Below, one piece after another: positions 24,449-33,178 of a stretch of 46,544 nt of DNA. Below the pieces are notes generated by a model, which had not been told where the DNA came from, searched no databases, and saw only the letters and a list, made by a program, of their open reading frames with translations. Position numbers and translations under genes: made by a program. Within the stretch, counting starts at the first letter, position 1, and the number at the start of each line of letters is the position of its first letter. The DNA is from Acetobacteraceae bacterium. GTDB lineage: Bacteria > Pseudomonadota > Alphaproteobacteria > Acetobacterales > Acetobacteraceae. The DNA is taken from NCBI GenBank assembly GCA_027326105.1, contig DAHWFB010000014.1:1-46544 (forward strand). The letters run 5' to 3'.

Positions 24449-25329
24449 GCGGCCTCGAACCTCTCCTCCTGCGCCACCACCATCGTGTGCTGGTGCAGGG
24501 TCTCACCGGCACCCAGGGCAGCTTCTGGGCCGAGAAGATGCGTGACTGCGGCACCACCATCGTGGGCGGCGTCAACCCCCGCCGCGCCGGCACCACCCAT
24601 CTCGGCTGGCCGGTGTTCGGCTCGGCGCAGGAAGCGATGGGGGCGGTCGGCTTCGACACCGCGCTGATGTTCATCCCGCCCGCGGCGGCCAAGGAGGCAG
24701 CGCTCGATGCCATCGCCGCCGGCGCGCGCGGCCTCGTCATCCTCACCGAACACATTCCTTCCCATGACGTGCTGACGATTCTCGGCGCCGCCGAGCGCGC
24801 GGGCACCCGAGTCGTCGGCCCCAACACCGCCGGCCTGGTCACCCCTGGGGAAGGCTTCGCCGGCATCATGCCCGGGCACAACGCCAACGTCTTTCGTCCC
24901 GGCCGCGTCGGCGTGGTTTCGCGCAGCGGCAGCCTCGGCACGCTCGTCTGCCTCAATCTCACCCGCGCCGGGCTTGGCCAGTCCGCCTTCATCGGCATCG
25001 GCGGCGACCCCATGCTCGGCACCCGCACCATCGACGCGCTGCGCGCGCTCGACGAGGACGCGGGAACCGATGCGGTCGTGCTGGTGGGCGAAATCGGTGG
25101 CGCGATGGAAGAGACGGCCGCGGCCTACGCGTCGGGGATGAAGAAGCCGGTGGTCGCCTTCATCGCCGGCGCGGCGGCGCCGCCCAACCGGCGGATGGGC
25201 CACGCCGGCGCCATCGTCGCCGGCAGTGCCGGCTCGCACGCCGGCAAATGCGCGGCACTGGCGGCGGCCGGTGTCGGCGTGGTGGCGACCCCGGCCGAGA
25301 TCGCGCCGGCGCTCGCCGCGCGGCTCTGA
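24445..25329 (+). CDS. ADP-forming acyl-CoA ligase alpha subunit (SucD-like), probably sulfoacetate-CoA ligase
   Basis: A 294-residue subunit with a GTG start overlapping the beta-subunit stop. The CoA-binding Rossmann domain shows [16 protein letters not shown], and the phosphohistidine is H253 in [18 protein letters not shown] contains the conserved Glu that positions it. Compared with E. coli SucD (TGSQGTFHSEQ, GGVTPGKGG), this protein has Trp for His after the Phe, and GGVNPRRAG. These changes may reflect a different acid substrate, though that is inference. Together with the beta subunit and SauS it would link sulfoacetate to sulfoacetaldehyde through sulfoacetyl-CoA. Confidence 0.75.
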   Translation: MSGLEPLLLRHHHRVLVQGLTGTQGSFWAEKMRDCGTTIVGGVNPRRAGTTHLGWPVFGSAQEAMGAVGFDTALMFIPPAAAKEAALDAIAAGARGLVILTEHIPSHDVLTILGAAERAGTRVVGPNTAGLVTPGEGFAGIMPGHNANVFRPGRVGVVSRSGSLGTLVCLNLTRAGLGQSAFIGIGGDPMLGTRTIDALRALDEDAGTDAVVLVGEIGGAMEETAAAYASGMKKPVVAFIAGAAAPPNRRMGHAGAIVAGSAGSHAGKCAALAAAGVGVVATPAEIAPALAARL

Positions 25330-25338
25330 AGGACGGCC

Positions 25339-26835
25339 TTGGGGCGGCGCCCCGACCCCGCGATGTGGCGGCGCCTCGTCGAGGTGGCGCCGAGCGGCGA
25401 TGCGTCGCTGCAAATCCAGATCCGGCGCTGCCTGGCCGCGGCGATCCTCGACGGGCGGCTGCCCGCCGGCTGCGCACTGCCGTCCTCGCGCGCACTCGCC
25501 ACCCTGCTCAAGGTCTCGCGCAACACGGTGGCGCTGGCCTACCGGCAGATGGTGGACGAGGGCTTCGTCATCCCGCGGGAGCGGCGCGGCTATTTCGTCC
25601 ACGACCAGCCCGCCGTTCCCGCCGCGCGCCGTCCCTTGCCGGCAGCCGCCGGCACGCCGCGCGCGCCCTCCTGGCTCGAACGGCTGAGCGGGCGGCTCTC
25701 CTCGGGCCAGCGCAACATCCGCAAGCCCGCCGACTGGCAACGCTATCCCTTCCCCTTCGTCTATGGCCAGTCCGACCCGCTCCTGTTTCCGGTCGCGGAG
25801 TGGCGCGAATGCAGCCGCAGCGCGCTCGGCGTGCGCGAAATCCGCGACTGGTCCGCCGACATGATCGACGGCGACGATCCGCTGCTGGTCGAGCAGTTGC
25901 GCTCGCGGGTGCTGCCCCGACGTGGCATCTGGGCCGCAGCCAGCCAGATCATGATCACCGTCGGCGCCCAGCACGCGCTGTTCCTGTTGGCCGCGCTGCT
26001 CGCGGCGCCGGAGCGGACAGTGGGCGTCGAGGATCCGGGCTACCCGGACGCGCGCAACATCTTCGCCCTCCACGGCGCCACGCTGCGCCCGCTCGCGGTG
26101 GCACCGGAGGGTCATCTCGCCGAACACGCCCTCGCCGGCTGCGACTATCTCTACCTCACCCCGAGCCATCAATGCCCGATGACGACGACGATGCCGCTCG
26201 CCGATCGCGAGACGCTGCTCGATCGCGCACGGGGCGAGGACATCGTCCTCATCGAGGACGACTACGAGAGCGAGCTCAGCTTCCACGACGAGCCGACCGC
26301 GGCGCTGAAGAGCCTGGACCGCGAGGGGCGCGTGGTCTATGTCGGCAGCCTCTCCAAGACCCTCGCGCCTGGGCTGCGGCTGGGCTACATCGTAGGCTCC
26401 GAGGAGCTGATCTTCGAGGCGCGCGCGCTGCGCCGGCTCATGCTGCGCCATCCGCCGGCCAACAACCAGCGCGCCACCGCCCTCTTTCTCCAGCTCGGCC
26501 ACCACGACGCACTGCTCCGCCGCCTCGTGCGCACCTTCCGCGAGCGCGCGGAGATACTGGCCGCGGCGCTCTCGCGCCACCTGCCCGGCTTGCGCTTCCG
26601 CGCGCCCACCGGCGGCTCCAGCCTCTGGGTGCAGGGCCCGGCCGGGTTCGACGGGCGGCGGCTCGCCGATGCGGCCGAGCGGGCCGGCGTGCTGCTGGAG
26701 CCGGGAGACGTGTTCTTCAGCGCGCCCCCCGCGCCCTGCCCGTTCTTCCGGCTCGGCTTCTCCTCGATTCGTGCGGAGGCGATCGAACCCGGGGTGCGCC
26801 GGCTCGCCCGTGTCATCGCCGAGGATCTCTGCTGA
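25339..26835 (+). CDS. tauR: MocR/GntR-family regulator, TauR-like
   Basis: A 498-residue fusion of a GntR winged helix (residues ~20-90: [22 protein letters not shown]) with a class I aminotransferase-like domain. [17 protein letters not shown] carries the PLP-binding Lys, and LIEDDYESE and GVEDPGYPD are typical of MocR proteins. TTG 25339 is chosen because AAGGA lies 5 nt upstream; ATG 25363 lacks a ribosome binding site. TauR proteins of alphaproteobacteria activate taurine genes using PLP and taurine, and the location inside this locus supports that role. A regulator of another amine pathway (GabR, PdxR) is less likely. It begins 9 nt after the ligase and lies 122 nt before ald. Confidence 0.85.
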   Translation: MGRRPDPAMWRRLVEVAPSGDASLQIQIRRCLAAAILDGRLPAGCALPSSRALATLLKVSRNTVALAYRQMVDEGFVIPRERRGYFVHDQPAVPAARRPLPAAAGTPRAPSWLERLSGRLSSGQRNIRKPADWQRYPFPFVYGQSDPLLFPVAEWRECSRSALGVREIRDWSADMIDGDDPLLVEQLRSRVLPRRGIWAAASQIMITVGAQHALFLLAALLAAPERTVGVEDPGYPDARNIFALHGATLRPLAVAPEGHLAEHALAGCDYLYLTPSHQCPMTTTMPLADRETLLDRARGEDIVLIEDDYESELSFHDEPTAALKSLDREGRVVYVGSLSKTLAPGLRLGYIVGSEELIFEARALRRLMLRHPPANNQRATALFLQLGHHDALLRRLVRTFRERAEILAAALSRHLPGLRFRAPTGGSSLWVQGPAGFDGRRLADAAERAGVLLEPGDVFFSAPPAPCPFFRLGFSSIRAEAIEPGVRRLARVIAEDLC

Positions 26836-26957
26836 GCGCTGGCCGGGCGGAATCGCCCCTCTGGCTCCACGACGGCACGGCCGGTCCGCGCTATGCTGCC
26901 ATCACGCGGCAAGCGGCGGCCAGCGCGGCCGCCAGCGCGCGTTGAGGGAGCGACGAG
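26836..26957 (+). promoter_or_regulatory. Upstream region of ald with -10-like CTATGCTG
   Basis: A 122-bp gap without a gene. CTATGCTG (26891-26898) contains TATGCT, a 4/6 match to the -10 consensus, without a clear -35. CTGGCTC lies at 26861-26867. Both words also occur upstream of tpa. A good ribosome binding site (GAGGGAG) precedes the ald ATG. Confidence 0.3.
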
Positions 26958-28076
26958 ATGCGCATCGGTGTGCCCAAGGAGATCAAGACCCGCGAGTATC
27001 GCGTGGGGCTCATCCCGGCCAATGTCCGCGATCTCTGCGAGCATGGCCACGAGGTGCTCGTCGAGACCGGTTGCGGCACCGAGATCGGCATGAGCGACGC
27101 CGACTACGAAGCCGCCGGCGCGCACGTCCTGCCCGGCGCCGAGGCGGTGTTCGGGCAGGCCGAAATGATCGTGAAGGTCAAGGAGCCGCTGGCGGTCGAG
27201 CGCAAGCGGCTGCGCCCGGGGCAGATCCTCTTCACCTACCTCCATCTCGCCCCCGACCCCGAGCAGGCGGCCGATCTCCTGGCCAGCGGCGCGTCCTGCA
27301 TCGCCTACGAGACCGTCACGTCGCGCACCGGCGGGCTGCCACTGCTCGCGCCGATGTCGGAAGTGGCGGGGCGGATGTCGGTGCAGGCGGGCGCCTATTT
27401 CCTGGAAAAGGCGCACGGCGGGCTCGGGGTGCTGCTCGGCGGCGTGCCCGGCGTCGATCCGGCCAAGGTGGTGGTGCTCGGCGGCGGGGTGGTGGGCACC
27501 CACGCCTGCCACATCGCGCTCGGCATGGGCGCGGAGGTCTGGGTGCTCGATCGCAACGTCGAGGTTCTGAAACGGCTCTGGGCGCAGTTCGGCCGCCCGC
27601 TGAACACCGTCTTCGCCACCCGTGACGCGGTGGAGCGGCACTGCATCTCCGCCGATCTCGTCATCGGCGGCGTGCTGATCCCCGGCGCCGCCGCGCCCAA
27701 GCTGGTCACGCGCGAGACGATCCGGCGGATGAAGGCGGGCTCGGTCGTCGTCGATGTGGCGATCGACCAGGGCGGCTGCTTCGAGACCTCACGCCCGACG
27801 ACGCACGACGAACCCACCTTCCTGGTCGACGGCGTCATCCACTACTGCGTCGCCAACATGCCGGGCGGGGTGCCGCGCACCTCAACGGTCGCGCTCAACA
27901 ACGCCACGCTGCCGTTCGTCATGGCGCTCGCCGAGAAGGGTCTGGTCCGCGCCCTGCACGAGGACGAGCATCTGCGCGCCGGGCTCAACGTCCACCGCGG
28001 CCACGTGACCCACGAGGCGGTGGCGCAGGCGCTCGGCCTGCCCTTCCACCCGCCGCTCGCGGCGCTGGCCGGCTGA
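26958..28076 (+). CDS. ald: Alanine dehydrogenase
   Basis: A 372-residue NAD-dependent enzyme converting L-alanine to pyruvate and ammonium. [23 protein letters not shown] is the family N-terminus with the substrate-binding Arg. VKVKEPL and [10 protein letters not shown] are conserved, the latter carrying the catalytic His. [25 protein letters not shown] is the NAD-binding Rossmann motif. [13 protein letters not shown] follows. Length matches Ald (about 370). In taurine catabolism Tpa consumes pyruvate and produces alanine; Ald regenerates the pyruvate and frees the nitrogen. This fits its place at the end of the sulfonate arm, convergent to the tpa-tau operon. Confidence 0.95.
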   Translation: MRIGVPKEIKTREYRVGLIPANVRDLCEHGHEVLVETGCGTEIGMSDADYEAAGAHVLPGAEAVFGQAEMIVKVKEPLAVERKRLRPGQILFTYLHLAPDPEQAADLLASGASCIAYETVTSRTGGLPLLAPMSEVAGRMSVQAGAYFLEKAHGGLGVLLGGVPGVDPAKVVVLGGGVVGTHACHIALGMGAEVWVLDRNVEVLKRLWAQFGRPLNTVFATRDAVERHCISADLVIGGVLIPGAAAPKLVTRETIRRMKAGSVVVDVAIDQGGCFETSRPTTHDEPTFLVDGVIHYCVANMPGGVPRTSTVALNNATLPFVMALAEKGLVRALHEDEHLRAGLNVHRGHVTHEAVAQALGLPFHPPLAALAG

Positions 28077-28094
28077 AGGCGCGCGGCATGGGCT

Positions 28095-28127
28095 CCCGGC
28101 CACGGCGCCATCCCCGCCGCGGCCGGG
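28095..28127. terminator. Hairpin between convergent ald and tauB
   Basis: CCCGGCC 28095-28101 pairs with GGCCGGG 28121-28127, continuing after one A-C mismatch into CGGCG 28103-28107 / CGCCG 28115-28119. It fills the 52-bp gap between the two stops and likely ends transcription from both sides, though there is no T-run. Confidence 0.6.
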
Positions 28128-28128
28128 A

Positions 28129-28968
28129 TCAATCGTGTGCCATGCCCCAGATCAGGGAGAGCACGCGCTCGCGGGTGGCGACGAAGTCGGCGCTGCCCTT
28201 GATCGCGCGGATGTCGCGGTCTCCCGCCTGGCGGGCGAAGGGGACGGCGATGGTTTCGAGAATCCGCCCCGGGCGCGGCGACATCACCACCACCTGGGTA
28301 CCGAGATAGACCGCCTCCTCGACGCTGTGGGTGATGAAGAGGATGGTCATGCCGGTGCGGCGCCAGACGCCGTGGAGCTCCTCCTGCATCTTCTCCCGCG
28401 TCAAGGCGTCGAGCGCGCCGAACGGCTCGTCCATCAGCAGAAGGCGCGGATGGTTGGCGAGCGCGCGGACGATGGCGAGGCGCTGCTGCATGCCGCCCGA
28501 CAATTCGTACGGGTAGCGGGCGCGGAACTCCCAGAGCCCGGCGAGCTTGAGATAGTGGGCTACCGTCTCCGCGGTTTCGGCGCGCCCGATGCCGCGCATG
28601 CGCGGGCCGAAGCCGGCGTTGGCCTCGACCGTGAGCCAGGGGTAGAGGGCGGGCTGCTGGAACACCACGCCCCGGTCCGGCCCCGGCGGGCCGACCGGCT
28701 TGCCCTCGACCTCGACGCGGCCCGACGTGGGGGCGAGGAAGCCCGCGAGCGTCTGCATCATGGTGGTCTTGCCGCAGCCCGAGGGACCGACGATGCACAC
28801 GAACTCGCCGCGCGCGAAGGTGAGCGAGATGCGGTCGAGCGCGCGCACCGTCCACTCCCCGGTGCCGAACTCGATCACGAGATCGCGGAAGGCGACGAAG
28901 TCCGGGTCGCTCTCGCCGGCGGGGCCGGCAGGCCGGTCGGCGGCGACGGACGAGGGCGGGCTGAGCAT
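28129..28968 (-). CDS. tauB: Taurine/sulfonate ABC transporter ATP-binding protein
   Basis: A 279-residue ATPase of the SsuB/TauB group. It has Walker [10 protein letters not shown]-loop [13 protein letters not shown], signature [19 protein letters not shown], Walker [13 protein letters not shown] and H-loop THSVEEA. The YPWLTV, MQQR and DEPFGALD variants are typical of nitrate/sulfonate/taurine importers. ATG 28968 has AGGAG upstream. It is the last gene of the tpa-tauC-tauC-tauA-tauB operon and drives taurine uptake. The first ~20 residues form a Pro/Ser-rich extension that is unusual but harmless. Confidence 0.88.
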   Translation of the reverse strand: MLSPPSSVAADRPAGPAGESDPDFVAFRDLVIEFGTGEWTVRALDRISLTFARGEFVCIVGPSGCGKTTMMQTLAGFLAPTSGRVEVEGKPVGPPGPDRGVVFQQPALYPWLTVEANAGFGPRMRGIGRAETAETVAHYLKLAGLWEFRARYPYELSGGMQQRLAIVRALANHPRLLLMDEPFGALDALTREKMQEELHGVWRRTGMTILFITHSVEEAVYLGTQVVVMSPRPGRILETIAVPFARQAGDRDIRAIKGSADFVATRERVLSLIWGMAHD

Positions 28969-29000
28969 GGGTCACTCCTGCGCCAGCGGCGGGTGCGGCG

Positions 29001-29032
29001 GGCGGGCGGCACCCTCACGGATGCCGCCCGCC
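29001..29032 (-). terminator. Hairpin after tauA, before tauB
   Basis: An 11-bp perfect stem, GGCGGGCGGCA 29001-29011 with TGCCGCCCGCC 29022-29032, has a 10-nt loop. It lies just after the tauA stop in the direction of transcription, and no T-run follows. It may block 3' exonucleases and keep binding-protein mRNA abundant relative to tauB. Confidence 0.55.
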
Positions 29033-29037
29033 GGGGA

Positions 29038-30099
29038 TCAGCCGATCGCCTTCGCGAGCGGGGCGGAATTGATGCCGGCCGCGAAGACCGAGACCGCGGG
29101 CACCGTGGGAATGCTCTTCTGCCCGTGCAGGAAGCCCGCGGTGCGGTGCAGGATGTCCGCCAGCCGCCCGGGCTTGCCGGGCGCGCCGAGCCAGGCCTGC
29201 GAGAGCGACTGCTTGAGGGTGATGAACTCGTATTCCTTCATGTCGGCGAGCGCCTCGGCCGGGGAGATGCCGGTGCCCTTGGCGCAGAGCGCCACCGCCT
29301 TGGCCTGATCGGTGGTCCACAGATCGATAGCCGCGCCATAGGCCTTGAGGAAGGCGACCACGACCTCGGGATGGCTCTTGATGACCGCGTTGCGGCAGGC
29401 GATGAGATCGCCGATGACATAGCCCGCCTTGTCGAGCTCCTTGTAGGTCTCGAAGACCGCCCCGCCATCGGCGAGCAGCTGGGACTTCGCCGGCGGCCAG
29501 ACATAGGCCGCATCGATCTCGCCGCGCTTCCAGGCGGCGACGATCTCGGGCGGGGACATGTAGAGCACCTTCACCTTGCCCAGCAGCCCATGGGTGGTGA
29601 GGAAGCCGACCAGGCGGAAGTTCGAGGTGGAGCCGAAGGGGGTCGCCACCTTCTTGCCGACGAAGTCGGCCGGCGTCTTGATGTTGGCGGCCACCCGCAC
29701 GCTCATCTCCTCGGCGCCGGCGATGTTGTCGCACATGCCGATGATCTGGTAGGGGATGCCGGCGGCGAGGCCGGCGGCAACCGGCGAGGTGCCGAGCCCG
29801 AGGCCGATATCGATGCCGCCCGCGGCTGCGGTGGTGTTGAAGGCGCCGCCGCTGCCGATGTTGCTCCACACCACCTTGGTCGCGCCGGTCCGGGTGAAGC
29901 TGCCCGAGGCTTGCAGGATCGCGGTCGGGTTGGTTTCGTCGAAGGTGCCGATGCGCAGGCTCGCCATTGCGCCGGCCCGGGCGCGCTGGCTGCCCACGGC
30001 GACCGCCGCCGCGCTCATGGCGGCGAGGGTGAAGAAGCGGCGCCGGCTCGCGGCCCACTGCGGCGCAAGGCTTTCGGTATCCAAACGCGCGTCCGTCAT
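29038..30099 (-). CDS. tauA: Taurine ABC transporter substrate-binding protein
   Basis: A 353-residue periplasmic protein. ASRRRFFTLAAMSAAAVAVG is a twin-arginine-type signal, with cleavage likely near RARAGA. The mature part begins LRIGTFDETNPTAILQASG and includes GGIDIGLGLGTSPVAAGLAAG and the PADFVGKKVATPFGST loop typical of SsuA/TauA proteins. EIDAAYVWPPAKSQLLADG is the conserved hinge-side segment. ATG 30099 has AGGGGAA upstream. The 76-bp gap before it holds a small hairpin with a TTT loop (30141-30155). Neighbouring tpa, xsc and tauR point to taurine as ligand; other C2 sulfonates are possible. Confidence 0.85.
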   Translation of the reverse strand: MTDARLDTESLAPQWAASRRRFFTLAAMSAAAVAVGSQRARAGAMASLRIGTFDETNPTAILQASGSFTRTGATKVVWSNIGSGGAFNTTAAAGGIDIGLGLGTSPVAAGLAAGIPYQIIGMCDNIAGAEEMSVRVAANIKTPADFVGKKVATPFGSTSNFRLVGFLTTHGLLGKVKVLYMSPPEIVAAWKRGEIDAAYVWPPAKSQLLADGGAVFETYKELDKAGYVIGDLIACRNAVIKSHPEVVVAFLKAYGAAIDLWTTDQAKAVALCAKGTGISPAEALADMKEYEFITLKQSLSQAWLGAPGKPGRLADILHRTAGFLHGQKSIPTVPAVSVFAAGINSAPLAKAIG

Positions 30100-30175
30100 G
30101 ATCGGATTCCCCTTGGTTTGGTTGTGGCTCTCTGCGGTGCGGCGGATTTTCCGCCCATGGCAGTGACGAGCGGCA

Positions 30176-30955
30176 TCATCGCCCTGCCCAGTGCACGATC
30201 CGGCGTTCGGCCAGCACCAGCGCCCGGTCGAGCGCCACGCCCATCAGCCCGATGAGGATGACCCCGACGAAGACATAGTCGGCGCGCAGGAAGCGGCCCG
30301 CATTGAACACCATCCAGCCGATGCCATCGGAGCCGGCGAGGATTTCGGCGGCGATCAGCGTGGCATAGACGAGGCCGATGGCGAGGCGCAGGCCGATGAA
30401 GATCTCCGGCAGCGCGGCGGGCAGGATGACGAACCAGAAGATCTGGTGCGAACTGGCGCCGAGCGCGCGCGCCGCCTGCACCCTCTGCTCCGGCACGCCG
30501 CGCACCCCGTCGCGCGCCGCTACCGCGGTGACCGGGAGCGCGGTGAGGAAGAGCAGCATGATCTTGGAGGTCTCGCCGATGCCAAACCAGATGATGAGGA
30601 GGACGAGATAGCCGAGTTGCGGCAGGGGACGGAGGAATTCGATGAACGGATCGGCGACGGCGTCGAGGCCTTTCCAGGTGCCCATGGCGAGGCCGAGCAG
30701 AGAGCCGCACACCGCACCCACGCCGAAGCCGGCGAAGACCCGCACCAGGCTGATGGTGACATCCCAGCCGAGCGGCACGCCATTGTAGCCGGAGTCCGCG
30801 AGATCGAAGAACCCCCGCCAGACCGCGAGCGGGGTCGGCATGAAGAGCGGCGAGACCCAGCCTTCCACCGTGACCAGCGTCCAGGCGCCGAGCAGCGTGG
30901 CGACACTCAACACCGTATAGGGCCAGACCAGGGGGCGGGGGGAGCGGGTTGCCAT
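30176..30955 (-). CDS. tauC: Taurine/sulfonate ABC transporter permease (second TauC)
   Basis: A 259-residue inner-membrane permease of the SsuC/TauC type. The hydrophobic start VWPYTVLSVATLLGAWTLVTV is followed by about five more segments. The EAA loop reads QAARALGASSHQIFWFVILPAALPEI. Its ATG at 30955 lies 2 nt after the stop of the other permease gene and has no ribosome binding site of its own, so translation is probably coupled. Having two distinct tauC genes suggests a heterodimeric channel, whereas E. coli TauABC uses one permease as a homodimer. Confidence 0.85.
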   Translation of the reverse strand: MATRSPRPLVWPYTVLSVATLLGAWTLVTVEGWVSPLFMPTPLAVWRGFFDLADSGYNGVPLGWDVTISLVRVFAGFGVGAVCGSLLGLAMGTWKGLDAVADPFIEFLRPLPQLGYLVLLIIWFGIGETSKIMLLFLTALPVTAVAARDGVRGVPEQRVQAARALGASSHQIFWFVILPAALPEIFIGLRLAIGLVYATLIAAEILAGSDGIGWMVFNAGRFLRADYVFVGVILIGLMGVALDRALVLAERRIVHWAGR

Positions 30956-30957
30956 CG

Positions 30958-31803
30958 CTAGCCGACCCGCCGCCAATGGACCAGCCGCACGTCGAGCAGC
31001 TCGAGCCCGCGGCTCAACGCCATGCCGATCAGCCCGAGCAGGACGACGCCCATCAGCACGGTCGCGTTCTGGAGATATTTGCTGGCCGAGAGCACCATCC
31101 AGCCCAGCCCCGAGTGGGCGGTGACGAACTCCGCCGCAACCACGGTGGAGAAGGCGGCGGCGAGCGCAATTTTGAGGCCGGTGAAAATCATCGGCGCGGC
31201 ACTCGGCAGCATCACCTGGAGGAAGATCTGGCGGCGGTTGGCGCCGAGCATTTCGGCGGCCTGGGTGCGCAGGCGGGGCACGCCGCGCACGCCGGCCATC
31301 GCCGCACTGGCGACGATCGGGAAGGCGGTAAGGAACAGCAGCAGGATCTTCGAGAGATTGCCGGTGCCGAACCAGAGGATGAGCAGGATCATGTAGGAGA
31401 GCGGCGGCAGCGGGCGGAGGAACTGCACGAGATAGTCGAACAGCGCGGCGGCGACGCGGTTGACACCCATCCACAGGCCGAGCGGCACACCCACGAGCAG
31501 CGCGAGCAGGAAGCCCGCGAGGCACCGCCCGACCGTGCTCGCCACGTCGAACAGCAGGGTGGTGTCGCGGTAGCCGTGCCAGAGGATGTGCCAGAACGCG
31601 CCCGCCACCGCGATCGGCCCGGGCAGCAGATCGCCCGGAATCAACCCCACCGCGACCGACCCCTGCCAGGCCAGCAGCACCGTGACCACGCCGGCGCGCC
31701 CGACCCAGCGGCGCCGCAACTCGCCCACGGGACGCCGCCGGGTGCGGCGGGCCGGCACGGCGGGTTCCTCGGTGACGGCCGGCGTCTCTGCGGGCAACTC
31801 CAT
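30958..31803 (-). CDS. tauC: Taurine/sulfonate ABC transporter permease (first TauC)
   Basis: A 281-residue permease with a longer, Arg/Pro-rich cytoplasmic N-terminus (about 35 residues) before the first membrane segment, AGVVTVLLAWQGSVAVGLI. The EAA loop reads QAAEMLGANRRQIFLQVMLPSAAPMI. ATG 31803 is preceded by AGGAGGA. It shares the RPLP(P/Q)L motif region and overall layout with the neighbouring permease but is clearly diverged, so this looks like an old duplication. It lies 28 nt downstream of tpa. Confidence 0.85.
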   Translation of the reverse strand: MELPAETPAVTEEPAVPARRTRRRPVGELRRRWVGRAGVVTVLLAWQGSVAVGLIPGDLLPGPIAVAGAFWHILWHGYRDTTLLFDVASTVGRCLAGFLLALLVGVPLGLWMGVNRVAAALFDYLVQFLRPLPPLSYMILLILWFGTGNLSKILLLFLTAFPIVASAAMAGVRGVPRLRTQAAEMLGANRRQIFLQVMLPSAAPMIFTGLKIALAAAFSTVVAAEFVTAHSGLGWMVLSASKYLQNATVLMGVVLLGLIGMALSRGLELLDVRLVHWRRVG

Positions 31804-31831
31804 GCTCCTCCTGGCCGCGATGGCGAAAGGC

Positions 31832-33178
31832 TCAGCGATAGGTGCCCAGCACCTCGCGCAATATAGCGGTCATGTGATCGACATCGCCACCGGCGAACGT
31901 GAAGGCGGGGGCGAGGATCAGCGCATCGCCCGTGGTCTTCACGTGCAGCCCGGCGTCGAACAGGCGCTTCTGCGCCTCGTTGCCGCGCACCCCCGGCCCG
32001 CCGGCAGGCACCACGTCGATGCCCGCGAGCATGCCATAGCCGCGGATGTCGGTGACCACCGGCAGATCGCGCAGACCATGCACCGCATCGAGGAAATAGG
32101 CCGACATCTGCGCCGCGCGCTCGAACAGATGCTCCTCCTCGTAGATGTCGAGGGCGGCGAGCGCGGCGGCGCAGGCGGCGGGGTGGGCGGAGAAGGTGTA
32201 GCCATGGAAGAATTCGGTCGCCCCCTCGGGCGCGGCCGCCATGATGGTGTCGTGCACCTCGCGCTTCACCGCCACCGCGCCCATGGGCTGCACGCCGTTG
32301 GTGAGCGCCTTGGCCATGGTGATGACATCGGGCAGCACCCCGAAACTCGCCGCCCCGAACGCCTTGCCGGTGCGCCCGAAGCCGGTGATGACCTCGTCGA
32401 ACACCAGCAGGATGGCGTGGCGGGTGCAGATCTCGCGCAACCGCTCGAGATAGCCGCGCGGCGGCACCAGAACCCCCGTCGAGCCCGCGATCGGCTCGAC
32501 GAAGCAGGCGGCGATGCTTTCGGCGCCGTAATTCTCCACCATGCGCTGCAGATCATCGGCGAGTTCGGCGCCGTGCTCGGGCACGCCGCGGGTGAAGCGG
32601 GCCTCGGCCTGCCAGGTGTGGCGCATGTGCACGACGCCGGGAATAGGCACGAAGCCGAGCCGGTTGCGCACCATCCCCGAGAGCGAGACACCGCCCATGT
32701 TGACGCCGTGATAGGCCCGCTCGCGGGAGACGAACATGCGCCGTTGCGGCTCCCGCCTCGCTGCGTGATAGGCGAGGCAGATCTTCATCGCCGTATCCAC
32801 CGCCTCGGAGCCGGAGTTGACGAAGAAGACCCGGTCGATCCCCTCCGGCAGCAGCCCCGCCAGCCGCCGCGCGAGGGTGAAGGATTTCTCATGCCCGCGC
32901 CCGAAGCTCGAGGCGTAGTCGAGTTCGAGCAATTGCGCGTGCACCGCGTCCGCGATCTTGCGGCGGCCATGCCCGGCGGGGGTGGTGAACAGGGTGGAGC
33001 AGCCGTCCATCACCCGCCGGCCGTGCTGGTCCTCGAACCAGATCCCCTCGGCGCGCGAGAACAGGCGCGGATCGGCCTTGAAGTCGCGGTTGGCGGTGAA
33101 GGGCATCCAGTGGTGGGCGAGGCTCTCGCCGGCGGGCTCGCCGGCGCCACCGCGCGCCAATTCGGAAACGACGGACAT
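31832..33178 (-). CDS. tpa: Taurine--pyruvate aminotransferase
   Basis: A 448-residue class III PLP aminotransferase. ATG 33178 is chosen for its GGGAGAGAAAG ribosome binding site; the open frame upstream is non-coding in character. HHWMPFTANRDF is the family N-terminus. FFVNSGSEAVDTAMK is the PLP phosphate loop. LLVFDEVITGFGRTG carries the PLP-binding Asp. ITMAKALTNGVQPMGAV has the Schiff-base Lys. It transfers the amino group of taurine to pyruvate, giving sulfoacetaldehyde and alanine. Sequence alone cannot exclude beta-alanine--pyruvate specificity; co-location with tauABC, xsc and ald makes taurine the best call. It is the first gene of its operon. Confidence 0.85.
   Translation of the reverse strand: MSVVSELARGGAGEPAGESLAHHWMPFTANRDFKADPRLFSRAEGIWFEDQHGRRVMDGCSTLFTTPAGHGRRKIADAVHAQLLELDYASSFGRGHEKSFTLARRLAGLLPEGIDRVFFVNSGSEAVDTAMKICLAYHAARREPQRRMFVSRERAYHGVNMGGVSLSGMVRNRLGFVPIPGVVHMRHTWQAEARFTRGVPEHGAELADDLQRMVENYGAESIAACFVEPIAGSTGVLVPPRGYLERLREICTRHAILLVFDEVITGFGRTGKAFGAASFGVLPDVITMAKALTNGVQPMGAVAVKREVHDTIMAAAPEGATEFFHGYTFSAHPAACAAALAALDIYEEEHLFERAAQMSAYFLDAVHGLRDLPVVTDIRGYGMLAGIDVVPAGGPGVRGNEAQKRLFDAGLHVKTTGDALILAPAFTFAGGDVDHMTAILREVLGTYR

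Noticed and set aside
23312-25329. Calling the CoA ligase a housekeeping succinyl-CoA synthetase (sucCD)
   Set aside because: Location inside a sulfonate operon and the altered SucD loop argue for a different acid substrate; left as probable sulfoacetate-CoA ligase without a gene symbol.
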